A stretch of 64,000 nt of DNA. Origin: Olsenella uli DSM 7084. Its GTDB lineage: Bacteria > Actinomycetota > Coriobacteriia > Coriobacteriales > Atopobiaceae. The notes under the pieces were generated by a model. That model did not search any database. It was not told the origin of the DNA and saw only the letters and a list, made by a program, of their open reading frames with translations. The stretch's first letter is position 1; each line of letters begins with the position of its first letter. A program made the translations under genes and the position numbers. The stretch spans positions 1,411,186 to 1,475,185 of the forward strand of contig NC_014363.1 of NCBI RefSeq assembly GCF_000143845.1. Direction: 5' to 3'. This document shows, in pieces, positions 1 to 7,731 of the stretch.

Positions 1-791
1 AGTCCGACGATTGCCTTAGCGATTGCCTCGTTACACTGCTTGCTCTGCTTTGCGTCCCCACAATCGACACCAGTTAGCTTGGCAATCTCCTTTGCCTGGT
101 CGCTGCGCCCTTTCTCGCCATCAGCCAGCACATTGAGAATGGCCTCGTCGATAGCACCATCATCTTCCTCGCCTTTCCAAGCGCACTCATAGTCACGCTC
201 CGAACACCAATCGTTCAAAGCCAGTCGCAGACTCTTCACCGCCTGAGCAGGATTTGCATCACGAGAACTCAGACTCTTGTTGTTCTCACGCAGGAAGTTG
301 CCCCTATGCTTCACGATGTTATGAGTAGCAAGATAGATGAGACGAATGTCGGCTTTCTCGTCCGTTTCCATCAGCCATTTGCGTAGGTGGTAAATGGTAG
401 GAAAGCGCTTGTAATAATCCACTTCGTTGAAGTCTGAGTCATTGAAGATGGGCCATGTGTAATCCGCATGTCCCTTTTCCCTATCTCCCACATACAGGCG
501 CGATTGTCTAAGCCTGCAAAAGAACTCTGAGTCAACCTTGCTGACCTCATCTTGGAAGAGACTCTGTAGAAGGTCGAGCCGCCAACGCCTGCGAACATAA
601 CGACGCCGTTGGCTGCGGTGTATACGCGCCCCTGCAGCAGTTTGCGCTGCGTCGAAAAGCCTGCTACCCAGAGTGGGCTTGCCCTTGAAGTGCGCGATGG
701 CCCCAGCTTTATCTGTAACTGCCCATCCAACGGAGTTGGTGCCCATGTCCAGACCGATGTTGTACTCGTCTGTAGTATTGCGAAGATTCAT
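1..791 (-). CDS. cas9: CRISPR-associated endonuclease Cas9, N-terminal part (runs off window)
   Basis: RNA-guided DNA endonuclease of type II CRISPR-Cas. Only the first 263 codons are visible; the frame stays open to base 1. The protein begins MNLRNTTDEYNIGLDMGTNS, so the RuvC-I motif IGLDMGTNSVGWAV is present with its catalytic Asp at residue 15. An arginine-rich bridge helix follows around residues 57-72 (RIHRSQRRRYVRRRWR). Further on, YHLRKWL and IYLATHNIVKHRGNFL match the start of the REC lobe. This layout, including LFDAAQTA before the bridge helix, closely follows S. pyogenes Cas9, so a II-A type is likely. The start is the ATG preceded by an AAGGGA-like ribosome site. Codon use is visibly more A/T-rich than in neighbouring genes, suggesting horizontal origin. 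No cas1, cas2 or array lies on this side of the gene. Confidence 0.93.
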   Translation of the reverse strand, partial: MNLRNTTDEYNIGLDMGTNSVGWAVTDKAGAIAHFKGKPTLGSRLFDAAQTAAGARIHRSQRRRYVRRRWRLDLLQSLFQDEVSKVDSEFFCRLRQSRLYVGDREKGHADYTWPIFNDSDFNEVDYYKRFPTIYHLRKWLMETDEKADIRLIYLATHNIVKHRGNFLRENNKSLSSRDANPAQAVKSLRLALNDWCSERDYECAWKGEEDDGAIDEAILNVLADGEKGRSDQAKEIAKLTGVDCGDAKQSKQCNEAIAKAIVG

Positions 792-813
792 GCGCTTCCC
801 TTTCTCCGTGTGG

Positions 814-822
814 TGCTACACT
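814..822 (+). promoter_or_regulatory. Extended -10 promoter element for tracrRNA
   Basis: TG at 814-815 followed by C and TACACT (817-822) forms an extended -10 box. It lies about 7 bases before the point where the anti-repeat begins (about 829). No convincing -35 is seen, which is tolerable for an extended -10 promoter. Inferred from sequence only. Confidence 0.4.
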
Positions 823-828
823 GTCCTC

Positions 829-916
829 GTTCTGAATTACCAGTCAGAACGATACTGCGAGTCAAAATACGGCTTAGCCATACCTGCCCTTTTTGGGCAC
901 CGCGTAGGCGGTTTTT
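829..916 (+). ncRNA. tracrRNA of the type II CRISPR system
   Basis: This small RNA pairs with crRNA repeats and is bound by Cas9. The strand, divergent from cas9, matches the S. pyogenes arrangement. From 5' to 3' it has an anti-repeat (about 829-866) ending GTCAAAATACGG; a nexus hairpin GGCTTAGCC (871-879); a hairpin TGCCC-TTTTT-GGGCA (885-899); and a final hairpin CCGC-GTAG-GCGG (900-911) followed by five T (912-916), an intrinsic terminator. Order and spacing mirror the scaffold AAAATAAGGCTAGTCC-hairpin-CACCGAGTCGGTGC-T run of S. pyogenes tracrRNA. The 5' end is inferred from the extended -10 box. The anti-repeat predicts a CRISPR repeat containing CAGTATCGTTCTGACTGG. Confidence 0.85.
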
Positions 917-926
917 GACTGGCACG

Positions 927-964
927 GCCCTTCCTGGAAAAAGCTTCAGGAAGGGCTCTTGTTT
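927..964 (+). terminator. Back-up intrinsic terminator behind tracrRNA
   Basis: A perfect 10-bp stem (927-936 with 947-956) and a 10-base loop are followed by TCTTGTTT. On the plus strand it would stop read-through from the tracrRNA gene. Its T run is weaker than the one at 912-916. Confidence 0.5.
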
Positions 965-1349
965 AATCTAGCACTAGGTGCAGACGCGAATGATAAGGTA
1001 TCGACCAGAATAGCAATACCCTGCTCTGTGGATTATGGCTTACCAACGCGATCAGCCTCCTCTTATGGGGACTCTCCCAAAAGGACTCCTCTCCCAGCAC
1101 TGAGGCGAGCATATCGAAGGCACCGGACATTAATTCACCCCGATCCGCCCCAATCCCCGCATGGCGACACCGTGACAAAGGGGCCACCTTGCCCATAGAA
1201 TTGGGTCTCGGTGGCGTTTGGGGCCCCACCCGGCTCCCCAGACCCGTCACCCAACCCCGACGTGCCAAGCTCGATGCCCCAAAGCCCGGCACCCGGGGTC
1301 CGACACGCTTGCACGGCGACCTGCCGACCCTGATGGAGGCCCTTCTCAT
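965..1349. other. Intergenic region between CRISPR locus and tdk
   Basis: No gene is convincingly supported. A 55-codon minus-strand frame (about 963-1130, starting MSGAFDMLASVLG) has a GGGGTGA-like site upstream but no recognisable family. The segment nearer the CRISPR locus is more A/T-rich; the segment nearer tdk is C/G-rich. The tdk promoter should lie here but no clear boxes are seen. Confidence 0.4.
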
Positions 1350-2000
1350 ATGGCAAAGCTGTACTACATCCACGGAGCTATGAACTGCGGGAAGTCGACC
1401 AACCTCTTGCAGGTGGCCCATAACTACGAGGAACGCGGGATGCGCGTGCTGCTCATGAAGCCCTCGACCGACACCAAGGGGGACGCCAGCATCATGAGCC
1501 GGCTCGGTGTCACGCGCAGGGTCGACGTCCTCATACGACCGGGCGACAGGATGGGCGACCTCGTGGCTCCACATCTCGCCCACGTGGGGTGCGTCCTCAT
1601 AGACGAGGCGCAGTTCCTCACCCCACGCCAGGCGGAGGAGCTGCACGAGCTGGTGCACACGCGCCACGTCCCCTGCATGTGCTACGGCCTCAAGATCGAC
1701 TTCCGCGCCGCAGGCTTCCCTGGTTCGTCGCGCCTGCTGGAGCTTGCCGACGAGATACGCGAACTGCGCACGATCTGCCAGTGCGGGCGCAGGGCGACCA
1801 TGAACCTGCGTCTGGTGAACGGCGTCGCCACCTTTAGCGGAAGCCAGGTCGAGGTGGACGACCAGGGCGACATCAGATACGTGTCAGTCTGCGGGGACTG
1901 CTTCTACAAGATCAGAAACGGCGAGATGCGCTATGACTATGGTGAGGCGATGGGCAAGGCGAGCCCAACCGACGTGACGGATCCAGACGATCCCGCATAG
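1350..2000 (+). CDS. tdk: Thymidine kinase (type II)
   Basis: Phosphorylates thymidine and deoxyuridine with ATP in the cytoplasmic salvage pathway. The 216-residue protein has the P-loop GAMNCGKST (9-17) and a Walker B region DEAQF (85-89) with the catalytic Glu at 86. Zinc ligands are CQC (143, 145) and CGDC (181, 184). The substrate-binding segment FSGSQVEV is near 162-169. Length is normal for the family. The frame extends upstream, but the ATG at 1350 has GGAGG 10 bases before it and starts MAKLYYIHG as in relatives, so the longer version is rejected. It is isolated, on the opposite strand to both neighbours. Confidence 0.95.
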   Translation: MAKLYYIHGAMNCGKSTNLLQVAHNYEERGMRVLLMKPSTDTKGDASIMSRLGVTRRVDVLIRPGDRMGDLVAPHLAHVGCVLIDEAQFLTPRQAEELHELVHTRHVPCMCYGLKIDFRAAGFPGSSRLLELADEIRELRTICQCGRRATMNLRLVNGVATFSGSQVEVDDQGDIRYVSVCGDCFYKIRNGEMRYDYGEAMGKASPTDVTDPDDPA

Positions 2001-2231
2001 GCAAGCGGCGGAGAGCATAGGCGGAGGCGGCCGGCCCGACCCGTCGATGCCGACGGCAAGCCGGCCTATCCCGCCTCGAGTGCATCTACCTCGGGTGCAT
2101 CCAGGTGCCCATGAACGTCAAATTGCTTCAGCTCCCAGGAACCCCTGCCACCAGGCTGCCCCCCAAGCGGATGGGAGGGATGTCCGCCGGGCAGCCGATG
2201 CGTGCAGCGCCAATCGCTCCCGAGCGCATCG

Positions 2232-2591
2232 CTAGGCAGTGAGCCGCCTGCTCGTCTCGATCAGCTCCCCGACCAGCTCGCCTGGCACCCGCGCCAGGCG
2301 CACCGAGACCCAGTTCCGCCTGCTCATGTGATACGCGGGAAGGATGTCCTGAGAGAGGCGCAGGACCAGGGAATCGTCTGGGTCCACCTTGACGTTGAGG
2401 ATGTCCACGCGCTCGTCAGGAGCCGCGTCCTCAAGCCCGAGCCGACCGGCCGGAACGTCCATCACCACCCCGTACCACTTCTGGTTCGAGGTGTTTCTCA
2501 GCACGGCGTAGCCGGGCCATCTCTCCCAGAGGTGCTCGGGGGTCGTCTGGTACCTGTCGGCCACAAGGGCGAGGAGCTCGTCTCTCGTCAT
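2232..2591 (-). CDS. MmcQ/YjbR family protein
   Basis: A 119-residue cytoplasmic protein of the YjbR (CyaY-like fold) family, whose members are often described as DNA-binding; the molecular role is not established. Family hallmarks are the YAVLRNTSNQKWYGVVMDV segment (about residues 29-47), DILNVKV, and the C-terminal YHMSRRNWVSVRL. An AAGGGGAAGC ribosome site precedes the chosen ATG; an in-frame upstream start lacks support. No operon partner is evident. The 230 bp between this gene and tdk contain nothing I can identify. Confidence 0.75.
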   Translation of the reverse strand: MTRDELLALVADRYQTTPEHLWERWPGYAVLRNTSNQKWYGVVMDVPAGRLGLEDAAPDERVDILNVKVDPDDSLVLRLSQDILPAYHMSRRNWVSVRLARVPGELVGELIETSRRLTA

Positions 2592-2741
2592 GCTTCCCCT
2601 TCGTCGCCATGTCGCATTCGTGAGCCAGTGCAATCATACGCCTGGTTGTCGCACCTGCCTCAATATGCGGCAACGGGAGCTTGCCAGCGACGGGAGCTGG
2701 GGTGATGCGTCACGGGATCGCTGGGATGACGGGTGGGACGG

Positions 2742-2996
2742 CTAGGCTTGTGTCGCCAGGATGCCGTATACAACGAGCGATATGGCGACCAACGCCACGA
2801 GTGCGATCCCGACCCCCTGACCGACCTGACGCATCTCCTCACTTTCCAGCCTCTCCCTCGGAAGGGACCATGCCCCAGCTATGAGCCTGAGCCATCTTCC
2901 CCTCATCAGCTGAATGCCCACGACCACGGTCACCCCGGCGAGGACCACGGCAAGAGCGACTGTGACGAATGCCACCGACCCTGCTATCACATCCAT
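2742..2996 (-). CDS. Small two-helix membrane protein (DUF3784-like)
   Basis: An 84-residue protein with two hydrophobic helices (about residues 5-27 and 61-82) around a short basic stretch, QLMRGRWLRLIAG. The pattern resembles small DUF3784-type membrane proteins; function unknown. The ATG at 2996 is chosen because AGGAGG lies 5 bases upstream; a GTG 6 bases earlier would sit on that site. It stands alone between a YjbR-like gene and the catabolic operon. Confidence 0.65.
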   Translation of the reverse strand: MDVIAGSVAFVTVALAVVLAGVTVVVGIQLMRGRWLRLIAGAWSLPRERLESEEMRQVGQGVGIALVALVAISLVVYGILATQA

Positions 2997-3109
2997 GGCC
3001 ACCTCCTGACACCCCTCTTGTCGCGAGTCTACCCACCGGCCGCAGGGTCATTCCGTCAAGCCGGGAGGGCATTCCACCAGCCGCAAGGGGCATCTCGTCG
3101 ACCGACCGC

Positions 3110-3826
3110 CTAGCACCTCTCCTTGAACTCGCGTATCTTGTCCGCAAGAGCCAGCTTGTCGTCGTGCAGCCTGAGGATGGTGGAGCCCACGAAGATCCCA
3201 TCCCCACCGGCATCCCTGACCATCTGTGCGTCCTGCGGGGAGTGGACTCCCACACCGCAGTAGATGGCATTCTCTAGCCCGCGTGACCTGAGGTAGCCGA
3301 TGCAGGACTTGAGCGTGGGATGCTCCCTGGTGGCTTGTCCAGGTGCAGGGACCGCCTGCAGATAGGTGAACCCGTTGGACTCCAGCGCTCGTCTGACCTC
3401 TTCTTCCGGCAGGTTGAACTGAACGTAGCAGCTCACCTTCAGGCCGGCGGCGATGAGGCGATCCTTGACCTCGTCCGTGCTTGACCCCACAAGGATGATG
3501 TCCTCGAAGTCGTTCTCCCTACAGAAGCCCCCAAACCTGCCTATGCCAATTTCCAGGATGGTGCTCTCGTATGCCATGAGGATGAACTTGGTATCTGGCA
3601 GCAGAGCGTGTGCCTTTGCCATGCCCACCATGTACTTGTCGTAATCACATTCGGCCTCAAGGGCCTTTGCCATTCTCCTTGCGATGAAGTCGCCTTCCAA
3701 GAAGGGGTCCTTGCTTGGAAAGTCCATCTCGATCATGTCGCAGCCGGCATCGACGTAGGTCCTTGCCATCTCTATGCTGCTCTCGATGGTCGGATAGCCG
3801 TTTGAAAGGTAGAGGATGAGCTTCAT
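3110..3826 (-). CDS. TrpA-like (tryptophan synthase alpha-fold) lyase
   Basis: A 238-residue (beta/alpha)8-barrel protein related to the tryptophan synthase alpha subunit. Both TrpA acid residues appear conserved: Glu33 in DMIEMDFPSKDP (TrpA Glu49) and Asp40 (TrpA Asp60). The phosphate-binding end is intact (CGVGVHSPQD and GDGIFVGST). It is not in a trp operon and there is no trpB. It is the last gene of an operon with a nucleoside importer, PfkB kinase, nucleoside phosphorylase, BtpA protein and iron alcohol dehydrogenase. By inference it performs a retro-aldol-type cleavage on a phosphorylated substrate. It is shorter than TrpA (about 260-270). An AAGGGTAA site precedes the ATG. Confidence 0.7.
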   Translation of the reverse strand: MKLILYLSNGYPTIESSIEMARTYVDAGCDMIEMDFPSKDPFLEGDFIARRMAKALEAECDYDKYMVGMAKAHALLPDTKFILMAYESTILEIGIGRFGGFCRENDFEDIILVGSSTDEVKDRLIAAGLKVSCYVQFNLPEEEVRRALESNGFTYLQAVPAPGQATREHPTLKSCIGYLRSRGLENAIYCGVGVHSPQDAQMVRDAGGDGIFVGSTILRLHDDKLALADKIREFKERC

Positions 3827-3902
3827 GCGGTTACCCTTCCGTAGTTATTGCTTGACAGGAAATCCGATGCACCCCGCGCATGCCCATACGACGCAGGTCC
3901 AT

Positions 3903-5054
3903 CTAAACGCCGTAGTAGGCCCTTTCGAGAATCTCGGCGAACTCGTGCACGGTCGGGATCACGGGGTTCGTCTTCGTGCATCCATCTCGGAGAGAGTCCT
4001 CCGCCATCTGCCGCAGGCTCCCCCTGTAGGTCGTCTCGTCGATTCCGGCGTCCTGCACGGTACTGGGAATGCCGAGGCTCGCGTTGAGGTCGCGCACGGC
4101 CTGCGCGAGGTCGTCCACGCCCATCTTTGCCGCAAGCCCCTCGTAGCGGCCTCTCGCCCACTTGTCCCTGCTGTTCCACTCGATGGTGTAGGGCAGCAGG
4201 ATCGCGCAGATGCGGCCGTGGGCGATGGGGAAGTAGCCACCGATGGTCTGCGCCATGGAATGGTCGATGCCCAGCGACACGTTCGTGAAGGCAAGGCCTG
4301 CCGTCATGGACGCATCGCTCATCATCTCGCGGGCCCTCATGTCATCGCCATCCCGATACGCCCTCGGAAGCCACCTCACGATGTCGAGCGCCGCTGCGGT
4401 GGCAAGGATGTCCGACACGTAGTTGGCCCTGTTGGAGACGAGCGCTTCCAACGCATGGGTAAGGGCATCCATGCCCGTCTCGGCGGTGACGTGCGGCGGC
4501 ATGCTCCTGGTGACGTCCGGATCGCAGATGGCGATGTCCGGCATCATCTCCATGTCTCCCAGGCCGTGCTTGCGACCTTCGTCATCGTCCGTGATGACGA
4601 CGGAGCGGGAGACCTCGGATGCCGTGCCGGATGTCGTGGGCACGCACATGAAGCGTGCCTTGGAGCGCAGCTTGGGGAGCGGCTTGGTATGCAGGATCTG
4701 GTCGAGTTCCTCGAGCTCGGGGTGTTCGTACATGACCCACATGGTCTTCGCCGCATCCATGACGGAACCGCCGCCAAGGGCGCAGATGAGATCGGGCTCC
4801 TCCTCGAGCATGCTCTGGGCGCCACGGCGCACGGTCGAGAAGTGGGGGTCGGGCTCCACTCCCCTGAACACGAACGTCCGCGCACCTCCGTCATGGAAGT
4901 ACTCCTCGACCCTCGCGAGCGACCCGTTGCGCTCCACGGCGCGACCACCAATCACGATGAACGCCTTCCTGCAGTGCACGGAGGTCTTGATGTACTCGAG
5001 GCAGCCCTCTCCGAACATCAGCTCGCTACCCGCGAGCTTCATGGGTCTCATCAT
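3903..5054 (-). CDS. Iron-containing alcohol dehydrogenase
   Basis: NAD(P)-dependent alcohol dehydrogenase of the group III (Fe) family, normally reducing short aldehydes in the cytoplasm. The 383-residue protein has the nucleotide-binding motif GGGSVMD (94-100) and the segment TTSGTASEVS (140-149). Metal ligands are Asp196 and His200 (MDALTHALEA), His265 (GIDHSMAQ) and His279 (IAHGR). The ATG at 5054 is chosen with AGGCGG upstream; an upstream TTG is unlikely. The substrate cannot be read from sequence. The context suggests it disposes of an aldehyde released by the neighbouring lyases. Confidence 0.85.
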   Translation of the reverse strand: MMRPMKLAGSELMFGEGCLEYIKTSVHCRKAFIVIGGRAVERNGSLARVEEYFHDGGARTFVFRGVEPDPHFSTVRRGAQSMLEEEPDLICALGGGSVMDAAKTMWVMYEHPELEELDQILHTKPLPKLRSKARFMCVPTTSGTASEVSRSVVITDDDEGRKHGLGDMEMMPDIAICDPDVTRSMPPHVTAETGMDALTHALEALVSNRANYVSDILATAAALDIVRWLPRAYRDGDDMRAREMMSDASMTAGLAFTNVSLGIDHSMAQTIGGYFPIAHGRICAILLPYTIEWNSRDKWARGRYEGLAAKMGVDDLAQAVRDLNASLGIPSTVQDAGIDETTYRGSLRQMAEDSLRDGCTKTNPVIPTVHEFAEILERAYYGV

Positions 5055-5137
5055 CGCTATCAACCGCCTTTCGTCCGGCGCCAACGCCCGGAGCAATCCA
5101 GTGTCGCTTCGAATACCGGCTCGCCGAGAGGTGCCGG

Positions 5138-5935
5138 CTACCTTCCAAGAGGTCTCATGAGGGTTCTGACCAGGTCATAGTCGACGGGGTTAGTCGTGAG
5201 GCCACCCTTCTTGAAGGTCGAGCCGACAATCGCGCCGTCCGCGACCTTGAACTGCTCGACGACGTCGGTCGGGCTGATGCCAGAGCCCGCAAGCACGGGC
5301 AGGTCGACCACGCTCTTGACCCTCCTTATCATGTCGATCGGAGTCTCCTCGCCCGTCGTGGTTCCCGTCACGATGATGGCGTCGGCGCCAGCCGCCTCCG
5401 CGTTCGCGGCGCTCTCCTCGATGGAGACTTGGGGCAGCAGCATGCTGCTATGCTTGACCTGCACGTCGCAGAGGAGCATCACGTCGTCCGCCCCAAGGTG
5501 ATGACGCAGCTCGATGACCTTGTGTGCACAGGGGTTGACGACGCCGCACCAGTTGGAGACCGTGTCCACGAACACGGGCACGCGGACGAAGTCGCATCCG
5601 TTCGCCACGGCGATCCCCAGGCTGGCCTCGCAGTCGTTGAAGGACGCGTCAGAGCCGACGGGTATGCCCACGGCCTGCCTCACAAGCGCAGTTGCAGCGG
5701 ACAAGGCTGCCACCTGCGCCTTCGTGAGGAGCTCCGTGAACGGGGCGTCATTGGTGTTCTCGACGATCAGTGCGTCGACGCCGCCGCGCTCGAGGGTCCT
5801 CGCGTCCTCGACGGCCCGCTCCAGGACCTCACCCATGTCCCCCCGGCATGCCGGAGAGCCCGGAAGCGGGAGGCAGTGCACCATCCCGATGACGAAGCCC
5901 CCGCACACCTTGATCACGTCCTTTATGTCCTTCAT
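5138..5935 (-). CDS. BtpA/SgcQ family TIM-barrel protein
   Basis: A 265-residue member of the BtpA/SgcQ family, a TIM-barrel family first linked to photosystem I biogenesis but in most bacteria found among sugar and nucleoside catabolism genes; no general enzymatic role is settled. Seen here are GMVHCLPLPGSP near the N terminus, VDALIVENTNDAPF, DVQVKHSS, and a C-terminal phosphate-site-like part VLAGSGISP and GAIVGSTFKKGG. These suggest a phosphate-bearing ligand. It sits between the nucleoside phosphorylase and the alcohol dehydrogenase with 75-85 bp gaps on each side, in one transcription unit. Confidence 0.8.
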   Translation of the reverse strand: MKDIKDVIKVCGGFVIGMVHCLPLPGSPACRGDMGEVLERAVEDARTLERGGVDALIVENTNDAPFTELLTKAQVAALSAATALVRQAVGIPVGSDASFNDCEASLGIAVANGCDFVRVPVFVDTVSNWCGVVNPCAHKVIELRHHLGADDVMLLCDVQVKHSSMLLPQVSIEESAANAEAAGADAIIVTGTTTGEETPIDMIRRVKSVVDLPVLAGSGISPTDVVEQFKVADGAIVGSTFKKGGLTTNPVDYDLVRTLMRPLGR

Positions 5936-6010
5936 CTCGACCTCATCCCCTTCGATAGGCTCTCTTCTCCAGACTCCTGGCCTTGAGCTCCCGGTGGTTT
6001 TACTGGCCTC

Positions 6011-6763
6011 CTAGCCGTTCGAGCCCGCGAACCGCGCAAGTCCCTCGAGGGTCACCCGGCACAGGAGGTCTTCCGCATCCGTTCTCTCGTCCCCCTTAAG
6101 GCTGTCCCTCAAGTTCTCCAGGACGGTGGCGAGGGTGACCACACACGCGCGCACCCCCATGAGTCGCGAGACCGTCAGGATGCAGCTCGACTCCATGTCG
6201 ATGGCGCAGACGCTGAGCCTCCTCATCTCGTCGAAGGTGGGGGAGATGTCCCTTCCCTGCTCCCGCGAGAGGCGCGAGTCATGCATCTGGGTGTAGAAGC
6301 CGTCCATGCTGCACGTGACGCCGTTGAGGCAGCGCCTGCCATGGTCCGACACGACCTGGTTCATCGCATTCACGAGGTCGACGTCTGCAACCGCCGGATA
6401 CCCGCGCTCGACGTAGGTGTCGCTCGTACCGTCGCGCCGCATGACCGCTATGGGGATGATGAACTGCCCGAGCATGTCATCCCGAAGCGACATCGAGGTG
6501 CCCATCCTCACGGCTACGCGCATCCCCGCCTCGTACATCTCCTCCACGGCGATTGCGGCTGAGGGGGCGCCGATCCCCGTGGAGCTCACGGTCATGGGCA
6601 CGCCGTGGTACGTGCCCGTGTAGGTGTTGAACTCCCTGGCAAAGGCCACATGCACGGGATCGTCCAGATAGCGCTTCAGCACCTCCACGCGCCAGGGGTC
6701 GCCCGAGAAGATCACGCTCGGGGCGACCGTGCCCTTCCTCGCCCCTAGATACAGTGTCGACAT
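6011..6763 (-). CDS. Nucleoside phosphorylase (uridine phosphorylase-like)
   Basis: A 250-residue member of the NP-I (PNP/UDP) family, which splits nucleosides with phosphate into base and pentose-1-phosphate. Signatures include SGDPWRV (20-26), SSTGIG (60-65), RMGTS (86-90), and the ribose-binding DMES (189-192, equivalent to the MES/MEA motif). The ATG at 6763 overlaps the end of the PfkB kinase gene by 19 bases, implying translational coupling. A much longer upstream frame is only an antisense-of-frame artefact over the kinase gene. Base specificity cannot be assigned; residues around the DPGRV-like motif depart from classical Udp. Confidence 0.8.
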   Translation of the reverse strand: MSTLYLGARKGTVAPSVIFSGDPWRVEVLKRYLDDPVHVAFAREFNTYTGTYHGVPMTVSSTGIGAPSAAIAVEEMYEAGMRVAVRMGTSMSLRDDMLGQFIIPIAVMRRDGTSDTYVERGYPAVADVDLVNAMNQVVSDHGRRCLNGVTCSMDGFYTQMHDSRLSREQGRDISPTFDEMRRLSVCAIDMESSCILTVSRLMGVRACVVTLATVLENLRDSLKGDERTDAEDLLCRVTLEGLARFAGSNG

Positions 6764-7731
6764 GCCTGCCCCCGCATCCTTCCGACCTCGCCCCGCCTCT
6801 CCTCGAGCCTTGCCAGGAGCTCCTCCTCGCCAGGCACGCCTGTGCAGCATCCGTACCGCTCCAGCACGAACGAGGAGAGGGTCGCCCCCAACCGACAGCA
6901 CTCGCCAGGCCCCTTGCCATGCGCCCATCCGTATAGGAAGCCGCTCATGTACGCGTCGCCACAGCCCGTCGTGTCCACCACCGCGCCGCACGGCACGACG
7001 CCAACCGAACCGCGACTGACGGAGCCGTCCGACTCGCGGTGGCACCACGCCGAGCCCCTCGGCCCGTACGTGGTGACGATGGTGCGCACCTCGTCGGACA
7101 GGAGGTCCTCCATCGACGGGAGGCCCAGCGCCCTCTCGATGCAGCGACGCTCGGACTCGTTGGCGAACACGATTTCCGAGCCCCTGAGCAGCTCCTCCAG
7201 AAACGGCAGCGGAAACGCGCCCTCGTCGGCCTTCATGCCAAAGGCCACCGGGATGCCGTGGGTGCGGCACTTCTCGAAGAACTCCCGGTTGTCACGCTCG
7301 GAGGCGACGGTTATCACGCCCAGGGCCACGTCCGAGAAGAGCTCGTCATCCAGCGGGCGGAAGTGTTCGGGCGCCATGGGTCCGGGGTAGTAGCAGGTGA
7401 TGTGTTGGCCCTCCGCGTCCTGGATGAGATAGCTCGCGGAGGTGGCCTCCCCAGACACCACGGCGATCGCATCAAGGCCGACGCCAGCCTCCTCCAGGAA
7501 GCTGCGGAACCCGGTCCGCTCCCAGTCATCCCCCACCCTGAGGATGGGCTTGGCCGGGACGCCCAGCTTGGAGAGGGCGTAGGCTATGTTGACCGAGCAG
7601 CCGCCAAAATAGGTCCTGGTGCAGCTGCTGTTGGTGATGATCGAGGTGTAGCCCACGCGCGCCGGTGTCGAGATCTCGATCATGTGGTCCATGCTCACGT
7701 ACCCGGACGTGAGCACGACTTGTCCGCTCAT
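6745..7731 (-). CDS. PfkB-family carbohydrate/nucleoside kinase
   Basis: A 328-residue ribokinase-fold kinase that would phosphorylate a sugar or nucleoside with ATP. The N-terminal substrate motif FGGCSVNIAYALSKLG (42-57) and the C-terminal anion-hole motif DTTGCGDA (253-260) with catalytic Asp259 are intact. A Cys replaces the usual Ala/Gly in the latter motif. The start ATG overlaps the stop of the isochorismatase-like gene (ATGA), and its own end overlaps the phosphorylase start. Neighbours suggest the substrate is a nucleoside or a pentose derived from one. Ribokinase, adenosine-kinase and pseudouridine-kinase-like roles are all open. Confidence 0.82.
   Translation of the reverse strand: MSGQVVLTSGYVSMDHMIEISTPARVGYTSIITNSSCTRTYFGGCSVNIAYALSKLGVPAKPILRVGDDWERTGFRSFLEEAGVGLDAIAVVSGEATSASYLIQDAEGQHITCYYPGPMAPEHFRPLDDELFSDVALGVITVASERDNREFFEKCRTHGIPVAFGMKADEGAFPLPFLEELLRGSEIVFANESERRCIERALGLPSMEDLLSDEVRTIVTTYGPRGSAWCHRESDGSVSRGSVGVVPCGAVVDTTGCGDAYMSGFLYGWAHGKGPGECCRLGATLSSFVLERYGCCTGVPGEEELLARLEERRGEVGRMRGQACRHCI

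Noticed and set aside
371-730. 119-codon minus-strand open frame
   Set aside because: It lies inside the cas9 N-terminal region in another frame; the cas9 frame encodes clear RuvC-I and bridge-helix motifs.
963-1130. Possible 55-residue minus-strand protein before the CRISPR locus
   Set aside because: No family resemblance and only a weak ribosome site; kept as a note in the intergenic entry.
3110-3826. Calling this gene trpA
   Set aside because: No trp genes nearby, shorter than TrpA, and embedded in a nucleoside catabolic operon; only the fold and catalytic acids match.
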